Part shown: positions 43,639 through 52,600 of the stretch, in pieces
How the letters are laid out: every line of letters starts with the position of its first letter
Numbering within the stretch: position 1 is the stretch's first letter
NCBI GenBank assembly: GCA_902763865.1
Contig: CACWTR010000001.1
Span: forward strand, 55,721 to 119,720
Direction: 5' to 3'
Length of the DNA stretch: 64,000 nt
DNA from: an uncultured Bacteroidales bacterium
GTDB taxonomy: Bacteria; Bacteroidota; Bacteroidia; Bacteroidales; Bacteroidaceae
The notes under the pieces: model-generated
Databases searched by the model: none
Seen by the model: only the letters and a program-made list of their open reading frames with translations
Told to the model about the DNA's origin: nothing
Program-made: the position numbers and the translations under genes

Positions 43639-44718
43639 ATGAAAAAGACAAGACTTTGGATGATGGCCGCCACCCTCGTTTGCGGACTGACGGCGCTGAC
43701 ATCATGCAGCAAGGACAACGACAGCACCATCGTTCCGCCAGCAAAGGAGTACTTCACGCTGTGGAACAAGTGCGAGGCGCTGACCGCCCTGCAAGACTAC
43801 GTCAAGGACGTAACCGACCCCACATCGGCAAACTACATCAAGGAAGAGGACCGCATCGCCACCTTCGACATGGACGGCACTTTCGTCGGTGAACTCTATC
43901 CATCGTACTTCGAATACAACCTCTTGGAATACCGCGCCCTGGACGATGCCACCTACGAGGCTCCGGCAGACGTAAAGGAGACGGCTCAGGAAATACGCGA
44001 CTTCGTACGCCACGGGAAGAAACTGCCGAACCAATTCGACATGAAGCATGCCTACGCAGCAGCCAAGGCATACAGCGGAATGACAATCGCACAGTTCGAT
44101 GCCTACGTCAAGGCCTATGCCCGGAAGTCCGCCAACGGCTTCAGCGGCATGACATACGGACAGAGCTTCTACAAACCCATGCTTCAGGTGTTCGACTACC
44201 TGAAGGACAACGGCTTCACATCCTATGTTGTCAGCGGCTCCGACCGTTTCATCTGCCGCGCACTGGTAGAGGCCATCGGCATCCAGCCTAACCGCGTCAT
44301 CGGTATGGACGTGAAGCTCATTTCCTCCAGCCAAGGCACGGAGGCAGGTGTCAACTTCACGATGGGACGCGAGGATGACCTCGTGCGCACCGACGAACTC
44401 ATCATCAAGAACCTGAAGACAAACAAGGTGCTGCAAATCTCGCAGGAGATAGGCAAGGTGCCCGTGCTGTCCTTCGGCAACAGCAGCGGAGACCAGGCCA
44501 TGCACAACTATTGTCTGGGCAACAAGCTTCACAAGTCGGCAGCCTTCATGCTCGTTGCCGACGACGATGCCCGCGACCATGCAGACCTCAATGAGGCTGC
44601 CAGGCGAGAAGCAAAATGGCGAGAAGCCGGCTACCACATCATCTCCATGCGCAACGACTTCAAGACCATCTATGGCGACGGCGTAGTCAAGACCGACTTC
44701 ACGTTTCCTGCCAATTGA
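43639..44718 (+). CDS. HAD-superfamily phosphatase lipoprotein
   Basis: Predicted envelope phosphohydrolase of 359 residues. The lipoprotein signal is MKKTRLWMMAATLVCGLTAL, with TSC placing the lipidated Cys at 23. HAD motif I is FDMDGT (Asp77 nucleophile, Asp79), motif II is VVSGSDRF and motif IV is SFGNSSGDQAMH. All catalytic motifs are present, so an active phosphatase outside the cytoplasm is likely. The substrate is unknown. The ATG at 43639 is preferred to 43612 because it gives a compact lipoprotein signal. The cupin gene follows by 33 bp. Confidence 0.85.
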   Translation: MKKTRLWMMAATLVCGLTALTSCSKDNDSTIVPPAKEYFTLWNKCEALTALQDYVKDVTDPTSANYIKEEDRIATFDMDGTFVGELYPSYFEYNLLEYRALDDATYEAPADVKETAQEIRDFVRHGKKLPNQFDMKHAYAAAKAYSGMTIAQFDAYVKAYARKSANGFSGMTYGQSFYKPMLQVFDYLKDNGFTSYVVSGSDRFICRALVEAIGIQPNRVIGMDVKLISSSQGTEAGVNFTMGREDDLVRTDELIIKNLKTNKVLQISQEIGKVPVLSFGNSSGDQAMHNYCLGNKLHKSAAFMLVADDDARDHADLNEAARREAKWREAGYHIISMRNDFKTIYGDGVVKTDFTFPAN

Positions 44719-44751
44719 AACTAAAGAACTGTCAAATAAAAACACAACATT

Positions 44752-45231
44752 ATGAAAAAGACAACATTTTGGTTAGTATCTGCCACCCTCGTTTTCGGTG
44801 TGGCAGCAGTGTGCTATTCACTTACCTCCTACAAGGAGGCTCATGCCCAGGAGGAAGCTCCCGAGGAGCAGGTCGTGTCAACCGAGCTGATTCGCACCTC
44901 GCAGAGCTGGGACGGCGTGGAGCTGCCCGACTACCTGCAGGGCCGCCCCGAACTGGTGGCCGTGAAGTACGTCTTCCCTGCCGGAAAGAAGCTGGGCTGG
45001 CATCACCATCCCGTGATGAACTACGGCGTGCTCGTGCAGGGCGAGCTGACCATCATCGGACAGAACGGACAGGAGAAGGTTGTGCACGAGGGCGAGCCCG
45101 TCGTTGAGATGGTCGGCACCATCCACCACGGCGAGAACCGCGGCTCGAAGCCCGTCATCCTCTACATGTTCTACCTCTCGCAGAAAGGTCTGCCCCTGGC
45201 CGTGCAGCACCCCGAGATACCGCTGGACTAA
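44752..45231 (+). CDS. Exported cupin-domain protein
   Basis: A 159-residue protein with an N-terminal signal/anchor (MKKTTFWLVSATLVFGVAAV, then CYSLTSYKEAHA) and a single cupin barrel. Motif 1 is GWHHHPVMNYGVLVQGELTI, with three consecutive histidines and the Glu as likely metal ligands. Motif 2 is around VGTIHHGENRGSKPVILYMF. It could be a metal-dependent enzyme or a small-ligand binder; cupin function cannot be read from the fold. It is probably cotranscribed with the HAD phosphatase. Confidence 0.83.
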   Translation: MKKTTFWLVSATLVFGVAAVCYSLTSYKEAHAQEEAPEEQVVSTELIRTSQSWDGVELPDYLQGRPELVAVKYVFPAGKKLGWHHHPVMNYGVLVQGELTIIGQNGQEKVVHEGEPVVEMVGTIHHGENRGSKPVILYMFYLSQKGLPLAVQHPEIPLD

Positions 45232-45241
45232 TCATCCCACA

Positions 45242-45276
45242 GGCCGGTGCGGGTTCGACTCCCACACCGGTCACAA
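45242..45276 (+). other. tRNA T-arm-like hairpin
   Basis: CCGGTG (45244-45249) pairs with CACCGG (45267-45272), extended by GGG/CCC after one mismatch around the loop TTCGACT. The string GGTTCGACTCC is the classic T-arm consensus. No 5' tRNA half precedes it (that DNA codes for the cupin), so it is a tRNA 3'-end remnant or a look-alike hairpin. Confidence 0.4.
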
Positions 45277-45303
45277 CGAAAGAAAACATCAAACGGAAAG
45301 ACA

Positions 45304-48300
45304 GTGAAAAATAAGAACATCCTATTACTCGCCCTGCTGTGCGCCGTGGTGCAGGGGGCTTGGGCAGTGGACGGCATCCTGTGTACGGCCAGCGACAAAG
45401 GGCGCGTGGTATGCACCGACGGCACCATCTATGACAACGTGGCGGCAGCAACGGCTGACGGCAAGACGGCTGTGGCCATGATATTTGTCGTGGACGAGGT
45501 GAACAAGAAGGGCCTCGCTCTGGCACTGGAAGATGAGGGGCATATGAACCAGCTACGTGGTATAGAAGTTTGCAACGCCAAGAACACAAGCATGCCCGTC
45601 TTAGGCGCCACTTGGAAACTGGCCAGACGAGACGAATGGGACAGCATGCTTTTTGCTACTATAGGCAACAACGAGCGACTGCTTTGGCAGTTCAGCAACG
45701 TTGGCGGTACAAATATAAGTGGCAGTGATCATTGGTCGAGTACACCTGGCACGCCAGGATATGCATGGAAATGCGGTATTCCTAATGGAGATTGGGCAGA
45801 CCATGGTACCGATGCTCAATGTATGGTTCGTGCTTGTCTTGCATTCAACTTGCTTACGGTCTATGAGATTGGCAGCCAGAGTGATTGGAATGCATTTTGC
45901 GCCGCAGTGAACAATGGTGATACCTTCAGCGACAAGTATGTGAAACTGACGGACAACTGGATTTCCGCATTGGAAGCAACGGCGGGAACGGACGAGACCA
46001 ACTCATTCCAAGGCATTTTCGACGGAAATGGCAATACGATAACAAATAATCAGGGTACTGCCGGCCCAATCAGCTACGACTATTGCGCACCGTTCCGCCA
46101 CGTCAAGAATGCCAGAATCAAGAACCTGAGGGTCAACGGTTTCCTCTACACCAACGGGAAATATGCCGCCGGCATCGTGGCCAAGTCATACGGCTTGCTG
46201 GACCTTATAGACTGTCGCAGTTCGGTATATATCACCAGCTACAGAGCGGAGAATGACTATCATGGCGGACTGGTTGCTGAAAACAATGGAACGGTGTTCG
46301 CCAACAGATGCATATTCGACGGTTCCTTTGCCGCCAATGCAGCACATAGCAACCAGACTACATATTGTGGCGGATTCGTGGGAAAGACTAACGAAAGCTC
46401 GACGACAAACATCACGAGCTCGCTCATGATGCCCAGCAGCGTGTCTGCTGGCATGATTAGCAACACTTTCACAGGCACCATCGATGGCACCGTCACCATC
46501 GAAAACTGCTACTTTGTAGCCACCGACAACCTGCCCACGAATCAGGGTATGAAGGTGATTGCCACAGCTCCTGAAAGTGAAATCTACAGGCCGATAACGA
46601 TTAACGGCACTACGGTCTATACGGATGCCTGCACTGTCAGTGGCGTGGACGCATCATACAATTTGGATAATGGTTCCGTATTCATCACCCCAGTGCCGAC
46701 AGACCCTCTGGCCGCAGCCCTCACCTTCGGCACTGACTTCACAGTCACGCTGGACGGAAACGCTGCGCAGTATCTTCCCGTCAACATCAGCACGGCGGGC
46801 AGCCACACATTGGTGCTCACCGGCACGGGCAACTACACCGGCACGAAGACCATCAACATCACTGCTACCGGCGACCCGGCGAACAGCACCACTTACATCG
46901 GCAATGAAGCAGAATGGAACGCATTCGCCGAAACCGTGAACAACGGCACCAGCACTTTCGCCGGACAGACGGTGAAGCTGATGGCCGACATCAGCGTCAG
47001 CCAGAAGGTAGGCTTGGTGTCGGACGGCACACAGGTGAACCCCTTCAGCGGTACGTTCGACGGCAACGGCCATACCATCACCGCAACGATTACCGACAAC
47101 AGCAACGGCGGCACAGCCCTCTTCTGCTACATCAACAACGCTACCATCAAGAACCTCACCCTGGCAGGTACCATTACCGGCAATATGCACACAGCCGCCT
47201 TGGTGGGCTTCTCGAAAGGTGTGGACAACAAAATACAGGACTGCACCGTGACGGCCAACGTGAGCGGCGGCTCGCATATCGGTGGCATCGCGGGTCATGC
47301 CCTTGACAGCAACATCAGCATCACGGACTGCGTGTTCAGCGGCTTGATGACGGGCGGCGACAGTTTCAAGGGTGTGTTTGTTGGCTGGGGAGATAGCGGC
47401 AACTGGACTGTCACCGACTGTCTCTACGTCATGGCCGACGGTCAGAATACCGGTAATCTCGATATGGTAAATAACAACGGCACCCTGGCTGTGGAGCGTT
47501 GCTACAAGACCACCAGTGCGGGTTCATACGGTACGCAGGCCTACGTTGCCTACGGTGGTGAAATCTGCACAGGCTTATTAGCAACGATTCGCGGTACGGC
47601 AGTCTATGGCAGGAGCTGCCCCGTCAGCGGCGTTGATACCTATTACACGTTGGGAGCCGGAGTCAGCATCACGCCCACCGTGAAGGACGGCGACAACACC
47701 CTGGCCTTAGGCACGCAATATACGGCTAAGCTGAATGATGCAGCCGTAACCGCGTTCCCCATCAGCATCAATGCGAATGGCTATCACACGCTGACGCTGA
47801 CGGGTACAGGTGACTACGTCGGCGAGAAAGTCATCCGCTTTGTAGTATTAGGCGACGGAGACCCTCATAACGTCACCAGCGAAACGACCACGATGACATC
47901 AGGAACGTATAAGGTTTATTTCCACACGACCATCCCGTCGCGCATCATCATCACAGGCGATGTCGTGCTGAATCTTGGCGAGGGCACCACGCTCACCGCC
48001 CCGAAAGGCATCGAACTGAGCAGCGGCAACAACGCCAACCTGACCATCAACGGACCTGGTGCGCTGACCATTAACGGCTGCGAATGGAACAAGTCTGGCA
48101 TCGGAGCCAGTAGTGTGGGAACACTCGTCATCAACGGCGGTACCATCAACGTTACTGGTGGGCTTCAAGCCGCAGGTATCGGTGGTTACACAAATAATAA
48201 CATCGGTGGCACCATTATCATTAACGGTGGCGTGGTGAATGTCACCGGCGGTAGCCGGGCTGCTGGCATCGGTGGTGGAACTAAATATGGGGATGGTGAT

Positions 48301-49320
48301 TATGGAAAATGTGGCGACATCACCATCAATGGAGGCCAGGTGACTGTCACGGGTGGCTCAGATGCCCCTGGTATCGGGCCTGGCTGTAATGGAACAGCCA
48401 GCGGTACGCTGACGCTCGACTGGACCAACCCCACGGACTTCGTCTATAGCAGCGACTACGCGTTGAACAGCATTACCTTTGTCAAGGACTTCCTGCTCAG
48501 TGGCACTGACACTAAGGCTACCAGTAGCAATATCGGAGGTCAGAAAATCGTACCCTATGTTGGGGATGCCGTGACGCTGACCGACGGTGAATCCTACACC
48601 TTTACGTCGAGTTTCGCAGTCAACTTCGCTACCTACCGGAAGACGCTCGGCGAGGACCGCATGGGCAAGCACCAGGCATGGTTCGTGCCCTTCGACTATA
48701 CCATCAAGGCTGAGGACACGGAGAAGTTCGACTTCTACAAGATCAATATGATAGCCAATGCTCCCAACCCGAGCCAGAATGCCGGCGACGACATCTGGGT
48801 GTTCCTGAAGAAGGTGGACGCAGGCACCGTGTTCCACGCCAACATGCCTTACGTCTATAAGCCGAAGGAGGCTGTGACGGACTATGCGTTTACCACCGAG
48901 AATACTGTGATGAAGGCGAAGCAGACAGATGAAATAGCCACCATGCAGACCATGGAGGATACCTACACGCTCTACGGCACCTACGAGCCCACGACGGCAA
49001 CGGCCCAGGATCCGTTCTACTATGTCAACACCAGCGGTAGCCTGAGCCTCGGTAACAACGGCACGGTGACCGTGGGTGCCTTCCGCTGGATTATGCGTGT
49101 GGAGAGCAAGTTCGGCAAATCGTCGAATGCGGCTTACACCCGCACGATAAGCTTCTTCGACGGAGAGAACGACGAGACAACGGACATCAAAAATGCCCAA
49201 TGGTCAATGGTCGATGGTCAATCAGGCATCTGGTACACACTCGACGGTCGCAAGCTCGACGGCAAGCCCTCGCGCGCAGGCGTATATATATATAATGGTA
49301 AGAAGGTCGTGATTAAGTAA
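45304..49320 (+). CDS. GLUG-repeat/beta-helix surface protein with C-terminal sorting-like tail
   Basis: A 1338-residue secreted protein. The start is GTG at 45304 (GTGAAAAATAAG), giving the signal VKNKNILLLALLCAVVQGAW, the counterpart of the signal in the 49641 gene; more upstream starts would put a charged extension before it. Residues about 20-180 resemble the DUF1566/Lcl fold (VAMIFVVDEVNKKGLALALE, HWSSTPGTPGYAWKCG). Two GLUG modules follow at about 186-519 and 530-853 (FDGNGHTITATI, NATIKNLTLAGTITGNMHTA). A glycine-rich right-handed beta-helix is at about 859-1086 (LTINGPGALTINGCEWNKSG, GGTIIINGGVVNVTGG). Then a beta-sandwich-like region, and the tail WYTLDGRKLDGKPSRAGVYI...NGKKVVIK. Probable type IX-like cargo; the role is likely adhesion. 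Confidence 0.82.
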   Translation: MKNKNILLLALLCAVVQGAWAVDGILCTASDKGRVVCTDGTIYDNVAAATADGKTAVAMIFVVDEVNKKGLALALEDEGHMNQLRGIEVCNAKNTSMPVLGATWKLARRDEWDSMLFATIGNNERLLWQFSNVGGTNISGSDHWSSTPGTPGYAWKCGIPNGDWADHGTDAQCMVRACLAFNLLTVYEIGSQSDWNAFCAAVNNGDTFSDKYVKLTDNWISALEATAGTDETNSFQGIFDGNGNTITNNQGTAGPISYDYCAPFRHVKNARIKNLRVNGFLYTNGKYAAGIVAKSYGLLDLIDCRSSVYITSYRAENDYHGGLVAENNGTVFANRCIFDGSFAANAAHSNQTTYCGGFVGKTNESSTTNITSSLMMPSSVSAGMISNTFTGTIDGTVTIENCYFVATDNLPTNQGMKVIATAPESEIYRPITINGTTVYTDACTVSGVDASYNLDNGSVFITPVPTDPLAAALTFGTDFTVTLDGNAAQYLPVNISTAGSHTLVLTGTGNYTGTKTINITATGDPANSTTYIGNEAEWNAFAETVNNGTSTFAGQTVKLMADISVSQKVGLVSDGTQVNPFSGTFDGNGHTITATITDNSNGGTALFCYINNATIKNLTLAGTITGNMHTAALVGFSKGVDNKIQDCTVTANVSGGSHIGGIAGHALDSNISITDCVFSGLMTGGDSFKGVFVGWGDSGNWTVTDCLYVMADGQNTGNLDMVNNNGTLAVERCYKTTSAGSYGTQAYVAYGGEICTGLLATIRGTAVYGRSCPVSGVDTYYTLGAGVSITPTVKDGDNTLALGTQYTAKLNDAAVTAFPISINANGYHTLTLTGTGDYVGEKVIRFVVLGDGDPHNVTSETTTMTSGTYKVYFHTTIPSRIIITGDVVLNLGEGTTLTAPKGIELSSGNNANLTINGPGALTINGCEWNKSGIGASSVGTLVINGGTINVTGGLQAAGIGGYTNNNIGGTIIINGGVVNVTGGSRAAGIGGGTKYGDGDYGKCGDITINGGQVTVTGGSDAPGIGPGCNGTASGTLTLDWTNPTDFVYSSDYALNSITFVKDFLLSGTDTKATSSNIGGQKIVPYVGDAVTLTDGESYTFTSSFAVNFATYRKTLGEDRMGKHQAWFVPFDYTIKAEDTEKFDFYKINMIANAPNPSQNAGDDIWVFLKKVDAGTVFHANMPYVYKPKEAVTDYAFTTENTVMKAKQTDEIATMQTMEDTYTLYGTYEPTTATAQDPFYYVNTSGSLSLGNNGTVTVGAFRWIMRVESKFGKSSNAAYTRTISFFDGENDETTDIKNAQWSMVDGQSGIWYTLDGRKLDGKPSRAGVYIYNGKKVVIK

Positions 49321-49404
49321 GAGACGAACAGAGCTTGCTCGAGCTCGTCCGAACATGAACGAGCTCGAGCGAAGCTCAAAGTCGTGATGAAGTGAGAGAC
49401 GAAA
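49305..49404. repeat. Hairpin flanked by an imperfect duplication of the gene's 3' end
   Basis: GAGCTTGCTCGAGCTCGT (49331-49348) pairs with 49359-49377 apart from one bulged base. The hairpin is flanked by near-copies of the gene end: 49305-49329 (GTCGTGATTAAGTAAGAGAC core) and 49379-49403 (GTCGTGATGAAGTGAGAGAC core). Both read V-V-I/M-K-stop, so the second is a fossil copy of a tailed protein's terminus. Confidence 0.7.
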
Positions 49405-49425
49405 CAAATGAAACGAAACACAATA

Positions 49426-49590
49426 ATGAAACACACGTATCGGAAACCCGCGATGTACGTGGCAGAGCTACAACTTCAGCAACAGTTGCTCTATGGCAGC
49501 AACGTCATCCCCCCGGGGCAGCCAAACCTACCTGCAGCAGCTCCCAGCATATCCAATGATTTCAACAGCGGAGACAAAAAAGCAACGTGA
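49426..49590 (+). CDS. Small YxKPxM...LLxGS-type peptide of unknown function
   Basis: A 54-residue product starting MKHTYRKPAMYVAELQLQQQ, then LLYGSNV, followed by a Pro/Ala/Ser-rich hydrophilic tail ending DKKAT. No signal peptide or membrane segment. The pattern (Lys-rich start, Y-x-K-P-x-M, hydrophobic-Gln stretch, LL-x-GS) matches very common, unannotated small proteins that I recall from Prevotella and Bacteroides genomes, often near surface-protein genes. An in-frame ATG at 49408 would add six residues. It lies between two giant GLUG-protein genes. The LLxGS resembles a leader-cleavage motif of a ribosomal peptide precursor, but no maturase gene is nearby. Confidence 0.65.
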   Translation: MKHTYRKPAMYVAELQLQQQLLYGSNVIPPGQPNLPAAAPSISNDFNSGDKKAT

Positions 49591-49640
49591 GCATTTGGGA
49601 TGAGACATGGTAAGAACAATAAAACATCACGCATAATAAT

Positions 49641-52600
49641 ATGAAAAGTAGAATTTTAACTTTATTGGTTCTGCTCTGCACAGTCGTGCAGACATCGTGG
49701 GCCATAGATGTATGGGACGGCTCGACAAAGAGGCCGGAATACCTCCCAGGTCGTAAGGTTATAATCATCAGGACTGCGGCCGAGCTGGCCTACGCCCAGC
49801 AACACTGGGATGATGACTCCGGCGACGGTGTCGATAAGGATTACTACGAGCACAACTACATGCTGGAAGCCGACCTCGACTTGAGCGCTTACTCGTGGCA
49901 GCCCCTGGGATTCAATACCGGCAAGCCGTACACGGGCATTTTCTTTGGCAACGGCCACACCATCAAGCTCGCCATTATAGCTGCCGCGGATAACTATCAG
50001 GGCCTGTTTTCCGAAATCGCAAAGACGGGCTCTGTGGAGAACCTGCATGTAAGCGGCCGCATCGAGTGTTCCAGTTCGCGCATGGTGGGCGGCATCGCCG
50101 GCCAGAACAACGGCCTCATTTCCAACTGTTGGGTGAGTGCTGATGTTATCTCCTATTGGCGCGGGTCCAGCAATACAGCCAAGGTGGGCGGCATCTGTGG
50201 CGAGAACCAGGGTGGAGTCGAATATTGCTGCATGACGGGCGATGTGCTGAACCACGATGCCGACGTGGGCGGAATCGTAGGCTATAATAACGGCAACATC
50301 AACCACTGCACGTTCTATGGCACCCGCACAAGCAACCACAGCCAAGACAATGAGTTCGTGGGCGACCAAAGTGAAAATCTATGGAATGCGCACGGGCGCG
50401 ACCTTTATGATGATGCCACGCTCGCCAACTACCTGAACAGCTTCAGCTCCGTTGATCGCTGTGAAATGTATCGCAGCGCCATCCGATTCCCGAACCGCGC
50501 AGTCGTTAGCAACGAAGGCTTCGGTGTCATAACGCCTGCTTCCCTTGGCACTCACGAGGGAAAGACCATGCGACTGACCAAGGCATTCGGCTCGCTGCAG
50601 AGCATCTCCGTCACCAATGTTAATGGCAATGCTATAGCCCTCAGCGGCAACGAGACCGACGGCTACACCTTCACCATGCCTCGGGGCGGCGTCGACGTAC
50701 GGGCCAAGTTCAGCGGCAGCGACTGGCTGTCCGCCCATGCCGGCACGCAGAGCGACCCCTACGTTATCAACAGCACGGACGAGTGGGCTGCATTCGCCTA
50801 CTATGTCGGTCAGGGTAACGACTTCAGCGGCAAGGTGGTGAAGCTGGGCCGCGACGTCACCGCCACCACGACGGTGGGACTCCGAGAGCAGAACGAATAC
50901 GGCAGGCGTCCTTTCAGCGGCACCTTCCTCGGCGAGGGCCACACGCTGACGGCCAACCTCAACAGTACGGCCACCGGCACGAGCCCCAACGAGCAGGGCG
51001 TAGCCCCCTTCCACTGCATCTCCGATGCCACCATCAAGGACCTCACCGTGGCCGGCACCATCAGCTCCTCCAGCCACCACACGGCGGGCCTCGTAGGCTT
51101 TGCATACGGCGAAAACCTCCTGGAGAAATGTATCGTCACCGCCACGCTCAACATCAACAGCAACTACGCCGGCGGCATCATCGGTCATGGCGAGATCTCA
51201 AACACCACCTTCAAGGACTGCGTCTTCGCCGGCACCATCAACGGCGTGGGCGGCGAGCGCGCCAACGTGGGCGGTATCTGGGGCTGGAGCGACAGCGGCT
51301 CCCCCTTGTTCCAAAACTGCATAGAAAAGGGTACCTACAACAACATCTCGTCCATGCACCCCGTGGGCTTGTGCGGCAGTAAGGCTCGCATCTACGACTG
51401 CTACTACCAGAACGCGCAGATTGGCACGCCAGATTTGGTATGCGTCATGCCTGGAGCCTACCAGGTGCAGGCCTCTGTCCCACAGAACAAGGTCTATTAT
51501 ATGGTCCAGGCTGCCGACGGCACGACGTGCTACCTGCCCTGTGAACTGTCGGGCCTCCAGAAGAGATACTTCTATACAGGCAGAGGCGTAGAACCCGACG
51601 TGGTGGTGACGTGCAAAGGCGTCGCCCTCGTCAGAGACGTTGACTACACGGTGAGCTATGCCAACAACACAAAAAGTGGCCGGGCCTCGGTAACCTTTAC
51701 AGGCCATGGCAATTATGGTGGTCAGGACAGCGAGGCGTTCACCATCGGTAATGTCGAATACATCGACGCATGGTGGGACTGGAACCGTCCCAACCTCGAC
51801 CTGACTGACGGTATGTCGTACGAAGTGGTATGTGACAAGGAATACGATGTCCGCATCAAAATCCATGGCAATGTCACGCTTATCCTGTCTGAGGGTATCA
51901 CGTTCAAATTAACCAAAGGCATCGAACTGAGCGAGGGAAATACGCTCACCATCGAGGGTCCCGGCAACCTGGTGGTGAAAGGCGCATACGAGATGGCCGG
52001 CATTGGCTCATCAAGGATGGGCACGCTCATCATCAACGGCGGCAACATCGATGTCACGGGTGGAATGGCAGCAGCCGGCATCGGCGGCAACATGGACAAT
52101 AGCTACGGCGGCCACGTCGTCATCAATGGCGGTGTGGTGAGGGTCACCGGTGGTCCGGGCGCCGCCGGCATCGGCGGCGGCGACAAGACGTGGAACGGTT
52201 CTCCCGACAGCTACTGCGGCGACGTCGTCATCAACGGCGGTCAGGTGACTGTCATAGCCGGGTCGAATTCTGCCTCCATTGGTCATGGCTCCAGAAGCCC
52301 CAACAGCGGTACGCTGACGCTCGGCTGGACCAACCCCAGCGATTACCTCCATACTCAAGACGCCGGATTCGGCGTTAATAGCGTCTCCTTTGCTGCTGGC
52401 AAGCAGTTCGTCCTCGAAGGCACCACGACCATCGCCACGGCCTCAAACGCAGGCAATCAGAAAATCGTGCCCTACATCCCGGTGGGCTCACTCCCCGGCA
52501 GCGGCACGCAGTCTGATCCCTATACCATCAGCTCTGCAGCCGAATGGGAGGTCTTCACGAAAAATATAGGTAACAGCTACAACTACAGCGGCAAGTTCGT

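Noticed and set aside
45242-45276. A complete tRNA gene
   Set aside because: Only the T-arm and acceptor-like 3' part is present. The 5' half, D-arm and anticodon arm are absent and the upstream DNA codes for the cupin.
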